A stretch of DNA of 64,000 nucleotides from Cotesia glomerata (GCF_020080835.1 NC_058166.1:17261043-17325042), one strand, 5' to 3'; counted from the stretch's first letter, positions 1 to 12,820 are shown. Numbers and translations: made by a program. The notes: generated from the letters alone by a model not told the origin.

Positions 1-27
1 TTTATTACAGTTTACTTTTTTTCCGTG
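1..27. mobile_element. Right terminus of a TIR element cut by the window edge
   Basis: The first 27 bases end in TTTTTTTCCGTG followed by TA. They match the right terminus of the complete TA-flanked element at 20301-21784, including the TATTACAGTTTAC stretch. Only the end of this copy lies in the window. Confidence 0.65.
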
Positions 28-1193
28 TAAGCATTACTTCTAGATTTAAGATAAAAAAACAGAATTATAATAATCAAAATAGTATTTTTAATTATTATTA
101 AAAATATTTTACAGACTAGTTTGGAATAGTTCAATTGCGCGGTGATTATTGTCCTAAATTTTAACAACGGACATTAAAAGTCCGAGAATAAGTTAAGATG
201 TGACTTCCAATTCAAACATTAACATTTATAAAAAAAAAAAAAAAGTTTTATAACGATTGTCTAGATAAAACGAGTTGGTGTGTCATCAAGGTTAACATGA
301 GAAAAAGTTCTAACACAGCATTAAATGTCTATTACAATGGTGTCTTGATGATTGCACCCCCAGCGCATTGCTGGCTCATAGGCGATAGTAGATTGAAAGC
401 AGAGATAATGGAAGCAGAAAGAGTCTTCAAGTGACTATACACATTGAAACGTCGGATCGATGGTATTGGCACATCGCCAAAGACTGTGCCTATTACAAAA
501 TCTGAATGATAAAAAAGAGCGGCTGGCCTCTGATACTTAGTCTCCTTTAAATAACAGTGCTTGTTACTGTAGATTAAAAATGCACATACCTACAACAACA
601 ATAATAATAATAATAATAATAATAAAACAATGAAAAGAAAAGTATTAATATTCAGGCTTTCAAATTCACGCGGAATGTCTTCCAGCAGTGCGATTTATTG
701 TTAATGAAAAAAAGGGGATGGCATAAATGTACTAAAATATTAAAATAAAATTAAATTAAGCTTACCCAAGTGAATTCAATATCTCGGAGCCGACGACTAG
801 AACACAAGTTTAAGAATGAAGAAATATTATGCCGATGTTACATTGCATATCTGTAGGCTAAAAATCTTTAAATTCAATTGAATTCGATTAAATTCAATAT
901 ATTGTTCGGTTCGATGAAATAATAAAATAAAATAAATGTAGAGTAAGTTGAAAATGGATTGCTACATGTGTTGGATATAAGTTATATTCCATAAATTTAA
1001 AGCAGTATGACGAGGAGAATGCTGGTAAAAAGAAGCCTGGGCATTCTTTCATCTCGAGGAGTGAACCGATATCCATATCCGTTGAATTATTCAAAAACGA
1101 GATGCTTGTAAGAGAAAGTAGCTATATACACTCCTCTAGAGAATAACGGCACACCGCTATCTGAAAAATAAGAGACTTTTAGTTAATGTAATA
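28..1193. other. Intergenic, no gene seen
   Basis: AT-rich DNA with a short (AAT)n run near 597-626. Frames are short and show no recognisable domain or plausible splice pattern. Confidence 0.6.
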
Positions 1194-2844
1194 CTAGCAA
1201 CCTTGCAGTCAATGTGTAACTACCATGACTTGTGAACTATAAATGAATAAAATTTTGCTTTATTAAATAATGAATTTTGTGAAATTGCACTATACTTTCT
1301 TAATTATTGACTTTTTTAAAGATATAAGCTCATCCTGATTTTACACTCGTCAAGAGCTTTCATTTGAGTACCCACATGCATTTTGATAGATTTTTCATAT
1401 ATACATATATGTAATATATACACTGATAAAAAAAATGACTTGATTCAAGAAAAACTTTTTCTTCAAAATGTCATTCTTGTTTTAAGTAATTCAATTCTCT
1501 TAACTTAAGAAATTGATTCTCGAATCAAGAAACTTGGTTGTTTTAAAATAAGATATGTACAATTTCGCCCAAGAATTTCTTTCTCTTGGATTAAGATAGA
1601 CGGTAATATTGGTTCGAGAGAATACCGACCTGTTCCAAGTATGGCGTGACTTTTGAATTAAGATCTTATTTTACTTGCTTTAAGCATATAAATTTTTGTA
1701 CTTTTGCTATTCTCTGTATTTATAAATATTTTTCGGCATATAGAGAAATACAAATTTTTTTACTTCAAAGTTTTTTTCTGACTTAAACTTATAACATTAT
1801 AAATAAAAAAATTTGTTCTCGAATCAACAATCAATAATTCTTGAAATGAAATAAAATTATTCTTTATTGAAGAGAATCGTTTTTAAATAAAGAATTCACT
1901 TGTATCGATCGAAGATAATATAGTCTTGAACCAAGTAAAAATGTTATCGATCGGAGTGATTAGATCTCTCACTCCAAGAAACATGAAATCAAGACAAGAA
2001 TTTCTTGAAATAAGATAACTAGTTCTCTTCAAAATAATTTTCTTGGAGCAAGAATATTTTTCTTGAATAAAGATATTTTTTTTATCAGTGTATAAATATA
2101 TGAAAAATTGATGTGGGTACTCAAATGAAAGGTCTTGATGAGTGTAACATCGGGATGAGATATCTTTAAAAAGATCAATAACTAAGAAACTACAGTTTAA
2201 TTTAACAAATATCTTGTGAACTATTGACATTTTTAAAGATATGAGCTCATCCCGGTATTACACTCATCAAGACCTTTCATTTAAGTACCCACATCAATTA
2301 TTTATTTATTTATATATATTTATATATATTATATATATGTAAATATGAAAAATAAATCAAAAATGCATGTGGGTGCTCAAATGAAAGCTCTTGATGAGTG
2401 TAACATCGGGATGAGTTTATATCTGTTAAAACGTCAATAGTTGAAAAAGTGTAGTGCAATTTAACAAATATATTGTGAAATATTGACATTTTTAAAGATA
2501 TAAGCTCATCCTGATGCTACACTCATCAAGAGCTTTCATTTGAGTACCCACATGCATTTTGATATATTTTTCATATATTCATATTTATAAATATATAAAA
2601 TATATGAAAAATTGATGTGGGTACTCAAATGAAAGGTCTTGATGAGTGTAACATCGGGATGAGCTTATATCTTTAAAAATATCAATAATTCACAAGATAC
2701 AAGGACATTTCTTGAGTATGTAAAGTTTTAAATACTTATCATAAATTGACTATTGGTGCGAATGATATGAAACCTTGAAAAGGCACAACTCCAGGTCAAA
2801 ACTTTTCCAACGATACCAAATTTTGCTCATTTTCTTAACATAGA
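1194..2844 (-). mobile_element. Non-autonomous Helitron, copy 1 (minus)
   Basis: The left edge is CTAGCAACC preceded by A, the reverse complement of the family 3' end (GGTTGCTAG before T). The right edge ends ATAGA before T, which corresponds to a 5' TC start after A. The hairpin next to CTAG is degraded here. The interior has palindromic units (conserved arms GATATAAGCTCATCC and TTTGAGTACCCACAT) shared with all other copies. A younger TIR element (1421-2090) interrupts it. No Rep/helicase coding sequence is present. Confidence 0.8.
1421..2090. mobile_element. 670-bp TIR element nested in Helitron copy 1
   Basis: Starts CACTGATAAAAAAA and ends with its inverse TTTTTTTATCAGTG. It is flanked by TATA on both sides (1417-1420 and 2091-2094), consistent with a TA-type target as in Tc1/mariner-related MITEs. 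The interior is full of TCAAGAA/TTCTTGA motifs in both orientations. It has no transposase frame, and it splits one Helitron palindrome, so it inserted later. Confidence 0.8.
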
Positions 2845-3411
2845 TAATACAAGGCTCAATTTAAGCTTTTGGTACTTTGTAAATTTAAATTTTATGTTTG
2901 TTTAAACGCACCAGTGGCCAATTATTAAAAGGACCTAATTTGCTGTTGCTATTGATCATATCAGGCTTAACGAGCCGTACCGAGAACGGGAAATTCGATA
3001 ACAAACGAATTTAATGAAAATGAATTAATTAGAGTTCGGTTAATATTTGTTTAATTACAGCGACCCAAAAAGGGACATTCGAAAAATAACCAATAGACAA
3101 CTTTATTGTTGGAGCGAATGTGATACACTTTTGAAACCCAAATTGCGACCAAATAATGATAAAGTGATCGAGTTTTACTGTGTTTTCAGATCGATTACTC
3201 TGCCAACCCGGTGGATGCCGTGTAAATAACGTTTTCCTCTGTCTTTGTTTTTTTATTCTCTCCTTGTTCTCTTTCAACTTCCAATACTCGAGCGAGCACG
3301 TACGTGTTGCTATGATCATCACAGCTTGCACAATTCCGACCTGGCATCCACCATCCGCCAGAAACTTTGTTTCGCCCTATTTATATGAATCACAATAATT
3401 ATTAATTATTA
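2845..3411. other. Moderately GC-rich intergenic stretch, function unknown
   Basis: From about 2960 to 3390 base composition rises above the surrounding DNA. A good acceptor-like TTTAATTACAG ends at 3060 and is followed by an open frame to 3229, with another frame open on the opposite strand. I recognise no domain in either. It could be an exon or a promoter of an unidentified gene, or an old element. Confidence 0.3.
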
Positions 3412-3882
3412 TCAAGAGAATAAGATAAATTTTGTTTCCAGGATAGTAATATGATAAAATTGGATTTTTAGTGAAATTTCTAAATCTCTTCTAGATACAT
3501 AATTAAGAAATGACCTTGTATCTTGTGAACTATTGACATTTTTAAAGATATAAGCTCATCCCAATGTTACACTCATCGAGACCTTTCATTTGAGTACCCA
3601 CATGTATTTTTGATATATTTATATATATATTATATATATATAAGATATATGTATATATGAAAAATATATCAAATATACATGTAGGTACTCAAATGAAAGC
3701 TCTTGAAGAGAGTAACATCAGGATGAGCTTATATTTTTAAAAATGTCAATAATTAAGAAATGACCTTGTATCTTGTGAATTATTGATATTTTTAAAGATA
3801 TAAGCGCATCCTGATGTTACACCCATCAAGACCTTTCATTTGAGTATCCACATCAATTTTTCATATATTTTATATATTTATG

Positions 3883-3948
<66 letters not shown>

Positions 3949-4390
3949 GAAAAATATATAAAAAATGCATATGGGTACTTAAATGTAAGCTCTTGATGAG
4001 TGTAACATCAGGATGAGTTTATATCTTTAAAAATGTCAATAATTAAGAAACTATATTGTATTTTGTCAACTTATAATATTTTTAAAGATATAAGCTCATC
4101 ATGATGTTACACTCATTGAGACCTTTCATTTGAGTACCCACATAAATTTTTCATATATTTATATATATTATATATATGTATATATGAAAAATATATCAAA
4201 AATGCATGTGGGTACTTAAATGAAAGCTCTTGATGAGTGTAACTTCGGGATGAGCTTATATCTTTAAAAAGGTCAATAGTTAAGAAAGTACAGTGCAATT
4301 TAACAAAATTCATTATTTAAATAAAGCAAAATTTTATTTGTGTATAGTTCACAAGTCTCGGCAGTCACATAATGATTGCAGGGTTGCTAG
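3412..4390 (+). mobile_element. Non-autonomous Helitron, copy 2 (plus)
   Basis: The 5' part carries the family header (AAGAGAATAAG, then TTTCCAGGATAGT). The 3' end is GCAGTCACATAATGATTGC, a slightly mutated hairpin, followed by AGGGTTGCTAG and then T. In between are palindromic units with a long (TA)n core near 3888-3940. The exact 5' base is uncertain because the TCTATATT start is altered. Confidence 0.75.
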
Positions 4391-5090
4391 TTAATTATTA
4401 TTATATTATAAATAAAAAATAGAACTAACAACAACAATTATTATTGAACGTCTTACTTTTCTTTTGCTGCTGAAGCGAAGAAAGTAAAGAGCGTAATTTA
4501 AAAGCGGTTTTATTTCTCTAATTTATAAAACTTTTGGCATCGTTATACATAGTCAGTAATTTATACTTCTATTAGAGTTAAAAGTATCTCTGAATTCTAT
4601 TTATCACGTTCTATTTGACTTTATACGACTCGAAATTCACTCGGTTTTATGTTCATTTCCAACTCAACATTTAAATTATTCAATCTAAAAGTTTTTTTAG
4701 TTTAATTTAAATATAAACTAACTATAATACCGATTGATTGGGTTGAGAATACTCTCGAGTATTGGAATAGTATTACTTTGCTATTAGTAAACTTTATCAT
4801 TTGTCAACTATTTGTAGAACAAACCCCGAGCGAGGGGATATCGGAATTTAACAGCAACACCCGATGACACTTACAAGATTGATTAATCTTTCAAGATCTC
4901 TTTTTAGTGCTATTGTATCCAAATCTTTAGATACTTTATAAAAGATTTACTCCAAAGAAACTTTAACATCAAGGAAGTTTTTAAAAATTCGACAAATTAC
5001 AATTTTATTTCTTCCTGAAATAAAAAAATTTTATAAAAATTAAGTTAGCTGACATCTAAAAATTTTTAGAATTTTTTTAATTAAAAAAAA
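4391..5090. other. Intergenic, no gene seen
   Basis: AT-rich DNA without long frames. From about 4980 it merges into the A/T homopolymer-rich repeats that follow. Confidence 0.55.
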
Positions 5091-5094
5091 AATT

Positions 5095-5870
5095 CTTTTT
5101 AATTTCATTTGTAAAAAATTTGAAAAACTACAAATTCAATTTTTAACAATATAATTTTAGTTATAATTTAATAAATTAAAAAAAAATTATAAAATTAAAA
5201 ACGTCGGCTAATTTATGAAAATAAAATTAGCCGACATTTAAAAATTTTTTTTATTGAAAAAATTTTTTTATTAATAATGTCTTCGCTATAAAATTCTAAA
5301 AAATTTCTAATATCTTTAAAATTCAATGTTCAGACAGTAAATATTTTTAAAAATATTTATTACAAATCAATTATAAAAAAAAATTTATTTATTGTTCATA
5401 TTCCCAAGATTAAGTTATTTAAATTGAAAAAAAAAAAAAAAAAAAAAAATTTATTACAAATAAATGTTTTAAAAATTCCATTTGTAAAAAATTTGAAAAA
5501 CTACAAATTCAATTTTTCAAAATATTTTTTAGTTATAATTTAATGAATGAAAAAAAAAAAATTATAAAATTAAAAACGTCAGCGAATTTATGAAAATAAA
5601 ATTAGCCATCTAAAATTTTTTTTTATCGAAAAAAATATTAAAAAAAAATTCTTTTCATAATAATTTATTCGCTATAAAATTCTAAAAAATTTCTAATGTC
5701 TTTAAACTTCAATGCTTAGATATTAAACATTTTTTAAAATTTTTATTACAAATTAATTATAAAAAAAAAATTTATTTATTGTCCAAATTCTCAAGATTAA
5801 GTTGTTTAAATTTAAAAACAATTTTTTTTAGTAATTTTTTAAATTTTTATAAGTGAAATTTTTATAAAAA
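5095..5870. repeat. Tandem duplication of an AT-rich ~375-bp unit
   Basis: Two diverged copies share, in order, CATTTGTAAAAAATTTG (about 5106 and 5479), an AAAAACGTC(G/A)GC motif and CAAGATTAAGTT (about 5406 and 5792). The spacing of 373-387 bp shows one tandem duplication. The unit belongs to the GTCGGCTAA-anchored dispersed family found throughout the window. Confidence 0.6.
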
Positions 5871-7109
5871 TTTTTTTCACAACAATTTACTTATTATAAA
5901 ACTCGAAAACTTGAAATTTGAACATCATAATTTATGATAAAAAATCACAGAACTTGAATATTAATTGATTGTAAAGCCATGAAAAAATAACCAAGGTTAA
6001 ACTAGAAGATTATCGTTTATAATCCTTGAAGAAAAATATGAAAAAAGCGTCGTAAAATTCTAATATCTTCAATTACTTTCATCTGATAGTAGCAGTATTT
6101 TGTGTAGTCCAAGCTCTTTTTCATCGAGCGTTCTTTGACTGGAGTGAAGGCAAGTAATTACGGCTTCCGGCACCGCTGAAATACATCAAGCCGATGCTTT
6201 TCCCCAAAGGACAGTTTTCAAACGTATTTGTACGCCTAACGCCGTACCAAGGTGACCTCTTTCTTCTTATTTCCTTTTTCTTCACAACTAAACCCGGAAT
6301 CTTGCATTGTTAATTAGGTAATGCAAATGATAATAAACGCATAACTTCTTCTGAATTATTTCTTCTTTAAAATTAGTTCATCTGGAAAAAAAAAAATAAA
6401 ATTTATATTAGTTTATTTTATTAATTATAAATTGTAAATTATAATAACTAATTTTCTTCTTTTCAGAATCGGATTATAACTTTGTTTTTTTTTTTTTTAT
6501 TGTTTCCGCCGGTAGGAAAGCTGCGGATGCAAAGTTAATTTAATAAAATGTTTAATTGCGATTGTGGTGAAGTATTTTAAAGTATTCGCGTATCAAGGAA
6601 GTTAATTTGCATGGTAATATATTAATTCTAACAGACACGGAAATGGACAATACCGTAAAAACAGAAATAACAGACCGAGTTTTTGCTCTTTGTTATTCTG
6701 TCAAAATGTCACAATCTAATTTATTTTATATCTAATATAAAATAATAGTTTTTATCTCTTTGATCGAGGATATTTCCAATTCTTTGATCGTTTTACATTA
6801 TCTAAAATGTAATGTTAACGAAAATAACATTATTCTGCTGAATTGATTCCATTAAATTTAAATGAGTTTTATTTTAATGAAAATACTTTTATTTTTTCCA
6901 ATAAAAATACTAAAACGAGAAGTTTAATTGCAATTATTTATTAAAATAAATTGAAATTTTAATTTTAGAATATGTCGAGTACGTGGTTTTATAATCAACT
7001 TTATTTTACTACCTAAAATTTTCATCCTAGTTAAATAACGTTTTTAATTGTTCTCAACCAACATATTTTATTCAACCACTTTTTACTTCAATAAATTATA
7101 TAAAAATAA
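5871..7109. other. Intergenic, no gene seen
   Basis: AT-rich DNA with a somewhat GC-richer patch at about 6110-6300 that has no frame or domain I recognise. Confidence 0.5.
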
Positions 7110-7775
7110 CTAGCAACCTGCAGTCACTATATGACTGCCGATTATTGTGAACTATAATTAAATAAAATTTTGCTTTATTAAATAATGACTTTTGTTAAAT
7201 TGCAGTGTACTTTCTTAAATATTGACATTTTTTAAGATATATGCTCATCCTGATGTTACACTCATCAAGAGCTTTCATTTGAGTACCCACATGCATTTTT
7301 GATATATTTTTCATATATACATATATATAATATATATAAATATATAAAAAATTGATGTGGGTACTCAAATGAAAGGTCTCGATGAATATAATGTCGAGGT
7401 GAGCTTATGTCTTTAAAAATGTCAATAGTTCACGAGATACAAGGTCATTTCTTAATTATTGACGTTTTTAAAGATATAAGCTCATTCTAATGTTACACTC
7501 ATCGATACCTTTCATTTGAGTACCCACATGCATTTTTGATATATTTTTCATGTATACATATATATATAATATTTGTAAATATATGAAAAATTGATGTGGG
7601 TACTCAAATGAAAGGTCTCGATGAATGTAATCTCGAGGTGAGCTTGTGTCTTTAAAAATGTCAATAGTTCACGAGATACAAGGTCATTTCTTAATTATTG
7701 ACGTTTTTAAAGATATAAGCTCATTCTAATGTTACACTCATCGATACCTTTCATTTGAGTACCCACATGCATTTT

Positions 7776-7834
<59 letters not shown>

Positions 7835-8156
7835 AATACATGAAAAATTGATGTGGCTACTCAAATGAAAGGTTTCGATGAGTGTAACATCAAGATGGGC
7901 TTATATCTTTAAAAATGTCAATAGTTCACGAGATACAAGGTCATTTTTTAATTATATATCTCGAGATAGAGTATTTTTGATTGCAGTCTCAATTTTTATC
8001 ATAATAAATTGACTATCGTTGAGAATGATATAAAAACTTGAAAAGGCACAAATTCAAGTGAAGACCTTTGCAATGACTAAATTTCACTAAGAAAATCGAT
8101 TTTATCGCATGACTATCAAGGACACAAAATTGTTCTTATTCTCTTAATAATATAGA
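7110..8156 (-). mobile_element. Non-autonomous Helitron, copy 3 (minus)
   Basis: The left edge is A then CTAGCAACC, followed by the hairpin GCAGTCACTATATGACTGC. The right edge is TTCTCTTAATAATATAGA before T. Three palindromic units occupy the middle; one core is a long (TA)n run near 7780-7830. This is one of the copies with both termini intact. Confidence 0.88.
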
Positions 8157-9539
8157 TAATTCATTCTCAATCATGAATTAAATTAAATTTTCATAATCGG
8201 AAATTAATTCTTCCTAAAAGTACTCTTTGTCGTCATCATAAATCCTGTCCCAACTTACAAAAATCAACTTTAAATGTATGATTAATTAATTAACACAATT
8301 GTTTAAAGGTATGTTGAAATGAAAAGTTCTGCATAGACGTTTAGGAACCGAGTTTGAAAATACCTACTGTTTTGATAGCCTGCAGGCAAAATTAAACATG
8401 TTCAATAGTTGAAAACTAAATTACAAATTACGAGTTAAATCACAGCAGAAACATTCAATATTGACATTTAATTTCTGGTATACTTGTTAATCTAATTAAT
8501 TATTCCGTCTATGTATTTGTTAATACAAATTATCTTTACTTCAATTTTAAATTTTCCGTTTTAATTTATAATTAATAATTGTCATTTCGCACTCGCTCAC
8601 TTTTTACAAGGCATCGACAATGATTGTTATTAATTATTAATTAACAAGCACATTATTAAAGATAAATACACTGAAGCATGCCTTTGTGAGAGCAATCGAT
8701 TTAGTATCCACCGAAAACTTGATTTTCGTGTGGCTTCTAGCGTCATACGTACAGTTAAATTAATTCGCTGAGCGCATGGGAATTCTCTGGGACAGCATAC
8801 AGTCATTATTAAATCACCTTAAATATTAAATATTTCCAAACTGTTGCATCAATATGCTTTGGATTAATTAAAATCTAAAAAAAAAAATAAAAAAATTATC
8901 ACTTCTTAAAAGTTATTTTTTAAACAAAAACTACTTACCGGTACACTTTTATCTTATTTTCAGTAACAAAATACACAAGAGCTGAATTTCAAACAAATAA
9001 AGTTTTATCGTCCGCAACTTTGAACAGTACTTCGATTCTAGCCATCGCCATCACTTTAAGATCCTCACTCCTACGGATTTAATTTTGTCGAAAACTATTT
9101 TAACGTTTCTTCTTCATTTCCTCTTTATCGCTATTTTTATTATTTTTACTCAACTTTAAAATTATAAATGCGACTTTTTCCTCTTTATTTATGAGCTAAA
9201 TTTAACCGTATAATCAAGTACCTTCAGTCTTTATAATAATAAAAATATTTTCTTACAACGCCTCATATTTTTTCGTCATAATAATCTAAAGTTTTTATGA
9301 AGAAACAAAACAAAGCCATCTACTATAACGAAAAACTAACTTAATGATTCGCTCTATAAATATAGAGAAAAGTTAATCGTCTTATATTACTCAGTAATTT
9401 TCCGACTACAGTTAATCGGCTTATAAATATAATCAATACTCTGGTAGCATCCTCACAACTCAATTTAATTCTGCGTGGACCAGGATCCTTATTTAAATTA
9501 TATCAACTGTTTGAAGATCATAAATCATACGTATAAGTA
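8157..9539. other. Intergenic, no gene seen
   Basis: AT-rich DNA without extended frames, RNA-gene motifs or repeat structure that I could identify. Confidence 0.5.
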
Positions 9540-10873
9540 CACTGATCGAAGGATTTAGTATGGAGTACTAAATTGATTTAGTAACAAGATTTTTATTCAT
9601 TTATTTGGGAGAAACAAATATTTTGTACTCATCAATATTATTTGATACAGTTTAATAAATGATTTCTTTATATGAACAAAGCCTTATTACATGGAAATAA
9701 ATATTTATTTCCACCAAATAATATTTAGTAACAGGTACTAAATATTTCTTTGGTAAGTATTGTCGGTAGAAGGCTATGCTTTAATTCCAATGTTTATGCG
9801 ATACTCAAATGAAAGCTAATAACCTATTCACTGACAGATTATTTTATTCATACTCGATTTTGCAAGATTTATTAAACCTTTAAAAACACATACTCCCAAT
9901 AAATGTCTTCTATTTATGTCTTTTTTCAGTGGAGTTTAGTTAACATTTTTCAATTAGTCTATTATTGATATATTAAAAACTTGTTTAATTTTAAATTTTA
10001 TAAATGTCTCAAACAAAAAAATATATTTTTTTATTATTATGAGTTTTACTTGTATACCGTTTTCTGGTTTTTACAAGGCTAATTGTCTCAACATCTCCGC
10101 ATGTAGTCTCTTTTTCAACTCTTTATTATCAACATATGCTCCGCTCTATATTATCAACACAATCTTTCAACTCTTTTATTATCAACATATTCTCCACTCT
10201 TTTTATAATCAACATGTTCTCCACTTTTTATAATCAACATATAATTTCGCACATAATTTTATTCTCAATGCGGCTGTGGACCGACTTGTGCTTTCTGTAC
10301 TGTATTTACCCTATTCCTCACCCCTTTCTATCGGTGTTGGAATAGTGGCGATGGGGAAACCACAGAGAAAACCCATGCCCGTACAGTTTGGCTACCGGAG
10401 CGACCCCCGACGGTTGGTGTTGGAACTATTCGAACAACCGTCGGGGCTCGAACCCTCGCCTCACGACATGATGCACGAACGAACTAACGGGATAATGACT
10501 TAGTCCGCTCGGCCATCATGCCGCTTTTTTAACAAAAAAATATAATTTAATGAGATTCTTTTCTTTATAATACCTTATATTTTTACTTAAAATTATTTAT
10601 TTCAATTATTTTGATTTATTTTAAGTTAAAAAGTTAGGTTACACGCTAAAAATTAGTTAAAAAATTAATTTCTTTGATACCAATAAACGATTTATTGAGT
10701 AGCAATAAATAATTTGTTAAATACTACTAAATATTTATTTAGTGGAACTAAATGGGCTTTAATAAATGATTTAGCACCTATTACTAAATATTTGGTAATA
10801 AAAAGTTTGTTACTAAATCATTTGGTATCTATTACTAAATTTTATTAAATAGAACTAAATCCTTCTATCAACA
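9540..10873. mobile_element. TIR element with TTTAGTA repeats, split by a SINE
   Basis: The left end TGATCGAAGGATTTAGTA and the inverse of the right end (TGATAGAAGGATTTAGTT) match over about 16 bases, with TA just outside each end. Near both ends, motifs TTTAGTAACA, ACTAAAT and their inverses recur, giving dense subterminal repeats. The middle carries an unrelated SINE (10026-10530). No transposase frame survives. The exact outer bases and superfamily are uncertain. Confidence 0.55.
10026..10530 (-). mobile_element. tRNA-derived SINE with 14-bp target duplication
   Basis: Read on the minus strand, the element starts with a tRNA-like head holding an A-box-like TGGCCGAGCGG and a B-box-like GGTTCGAGCCC, the pol III internal promoter pair. 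A GC-richer unique body follows, then a 3' tail of about 25-bp units (core TTGATTATAAAAAGTGG) and an A/T-rich end. Perfect 14-bp direct repeats AACAAAAAAATATA flank it at 10012-10025 and 10531-10544. The T-arm of the tRNA-like fold pairs poorly, so this is a retroposon and not a functional tRNA gene. Confidence 0.85.
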
Positions 10874-11310
10874 TATTGAGAAGACAACTTGTTTCTTGGT
10901 TTTGCTGATGACGGAGTGACAAAATGAAATAATAGTTTATTAATTAAAAGAGGTTGTTGATAGATTGATATGACCAGTTAGAAAATCGATGTTCGAATAT
11001 AATAACGCTGGTGAGTGAACTAAACAACAGGGTTGTATGATGCGGTTTAGCTTCATGCTTCAAACCTTGTTTCAAACTATCCTCTTGACTATATATCGTA
11101 TATCTTTGCACCTATTGCGACTAATTACCCGTAATCCTATGAACAGTATATATTAACACTGGAGGTCTGATGGTCACTGCTGATAACTAATCTAGAGACA
11201 TATAACCACCAAACTAGTCAACCAATTGGTTTCCTTATCTCTTGTAGCAAACCAATTGCTATTTCTGTCTTTATGTATATAGTATTTGTATTACTGTATA
11301 ACATATATTA
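10874..11310. other. Intergenic, no gene seen
   Basis: Mixed-composition spacer between the TIR element and the next Helitron. No frame or repeat was recognised. Confidence 0.5.
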
Positions 11311-12039
11311 TCTATATTATTAAGAGAATAAGAGAAATTTTGTGTCCAGGATAGTCATATGATAAAATTGGTTTTTTTTTTTATGAAATTTAGTGTCATT
11401 TCTCAATTCTCTATCTCTAGATACATAATTAAGAAATGAACTTGTATTTTGAGAACTATGGACGTTTTTAAAGATATAAGCTCATCCCGATGTTGCACTT
11501 ATCGAGACCTTTCATTTGAGTACCCACATAAATTTTTCATATATTTATATATATATATATTATATATATGTATATATGAAAAATATATCAAAAATGCATG
11601 TGGGTACTCAAATGAAAGCTCTTGATGAGTGTAACATCGAGATAAGCTTATATCTTCAAAAACGTCGATAATTGAAAAATTACAGTGCAATTTAACAAAT
11701 ATCTTGTGAAATATTGACATTTTTAAAGATATAAGCTCACCCCGACACTACACTCATCGAGACCTTTCATTTGAGTACCTAAATCAATTTTTCATATATT
11801 TTATATATTTATATACATTACATATATGTATATATGAAAAATATATCAAAAATGCATGTGGGTACTCGAACGAAAGCTCTTGATGATTGTAACATCGGGA
11901 TGAGCTTATATCTTCAAAAACCTCAATAGTTAAGAAAGTATAGTGCAATTGAACTAAATTCATCACTCAATAAAGCAAAATTTTATTTATTTATAGTTCA
12001 CAAGTCACGGCAGTCACATAGTGACTGCGAGGTTGCTAG
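11311..12039 (+). mobile_element. Non-autonomous Helitron, copy 4 (plus), compact
   Basis: A then TCTATATTATTAAGAG at the 5' end; hairpin GCAGTCACATAGTGACTGC, then GAGGTTGCTAG before T at the 3' end. Only two palindromic units lie between the ends, making this the shortest full-length copy (729 bp) and the best reference for the family. Confidence 0.9.
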
Positions 12040-12820
12040 TATAACTTATTCGTTCAGATATTGTAAAAATTTAACAGGTGATCAATTGAGGAGAGAATAA
12101 AATTTTCTTCAATGAAGAAACTAGTTAGAAAGACAATAATTAAACTTTTATAAAAAGTTCTTTGTTTGAAGAAAAATTTTACTTGGATCAAGAATATTTT
12201 GATCTTTCTCATTAATTTTTTTACTGAAATAAAAATTTTAATTAAAATAAAAAAAAATACATAATTCTTCTAGAAGTTAATCTAAAGAATAAAAAATAGT
12301 TATAAAAACTGACTAGTAAAATGTACAACTTTTATTTAATTTTTTCCAGTAGAATTAGATCAATTTTGTTAAAAGAACCTTAACGTATTTTAAAACTCCT
12401 GACATCTAATTCCTTGAAAACTTTTTTCCAGTTTTTTTTTTTTGTAAAAGCATCAAGACATGCTTTTACAATAAATACAATGTAAACTATTCTTCCTATC
12501 TGACATCAAAACAATTTAAATAAAACTACAAGCAAACAAAATTATCTGGAATAATTTCACACATGATAAAAAAAATGAAATCGATGATCTGATTGGCGGT
12601 AGGTGTGCAGAGTGATTGATAAGTAGATGAAACAAGTAATAGTAACAGTAATTAAAGTTAACATGCAACGAAGAGACACGGAATAGGAAGTGCATATCAG
12701 CTCTATTGGAAGACACGATGAACATGAGCAGGAACACGAGCGTAAAGTTGTAGATCGACGTACAACGTATAGGAGTAGGTGAAGGGTTCAAAGGCGTTTA
12801 GTGGTCTGGAGAGACGATAC
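12040..12820. other. Intergenic, no gene seen
   Basis: AT-rich DNA with a 91-codon open frame on the minus strand (12516-12791) that resembles no protein I know and has low-complexity hydrophobic content. I treat it as chance. Confidence 0.45.

Noticed and set aside
3047..3398. Overlapping frames around 3.0-3.4 kb as a coding exon
   Set aside because: An acceptor-like site exists but no matching donor, domain or consistent frame; noted only as an unexplained stretch.
10440..10530. tRNA gene on the minus strand
   Set aside because: A and B boxes are present but the T-arm pairs poorly and the block is the head of a SINE with target duplications.
11499..11720. Family of 60-75-codon frames in Helitron units as real genes
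   Set aside because: They coincide exactly with palindromic repeat units in either orientation and have no consistent start; kept only as a low-interest finding.
12516..12791. 91-codon minus-strand frame
   Set aside because: Low-complexity hydrophobic content, no similarity recognised and no splice or promoter context.
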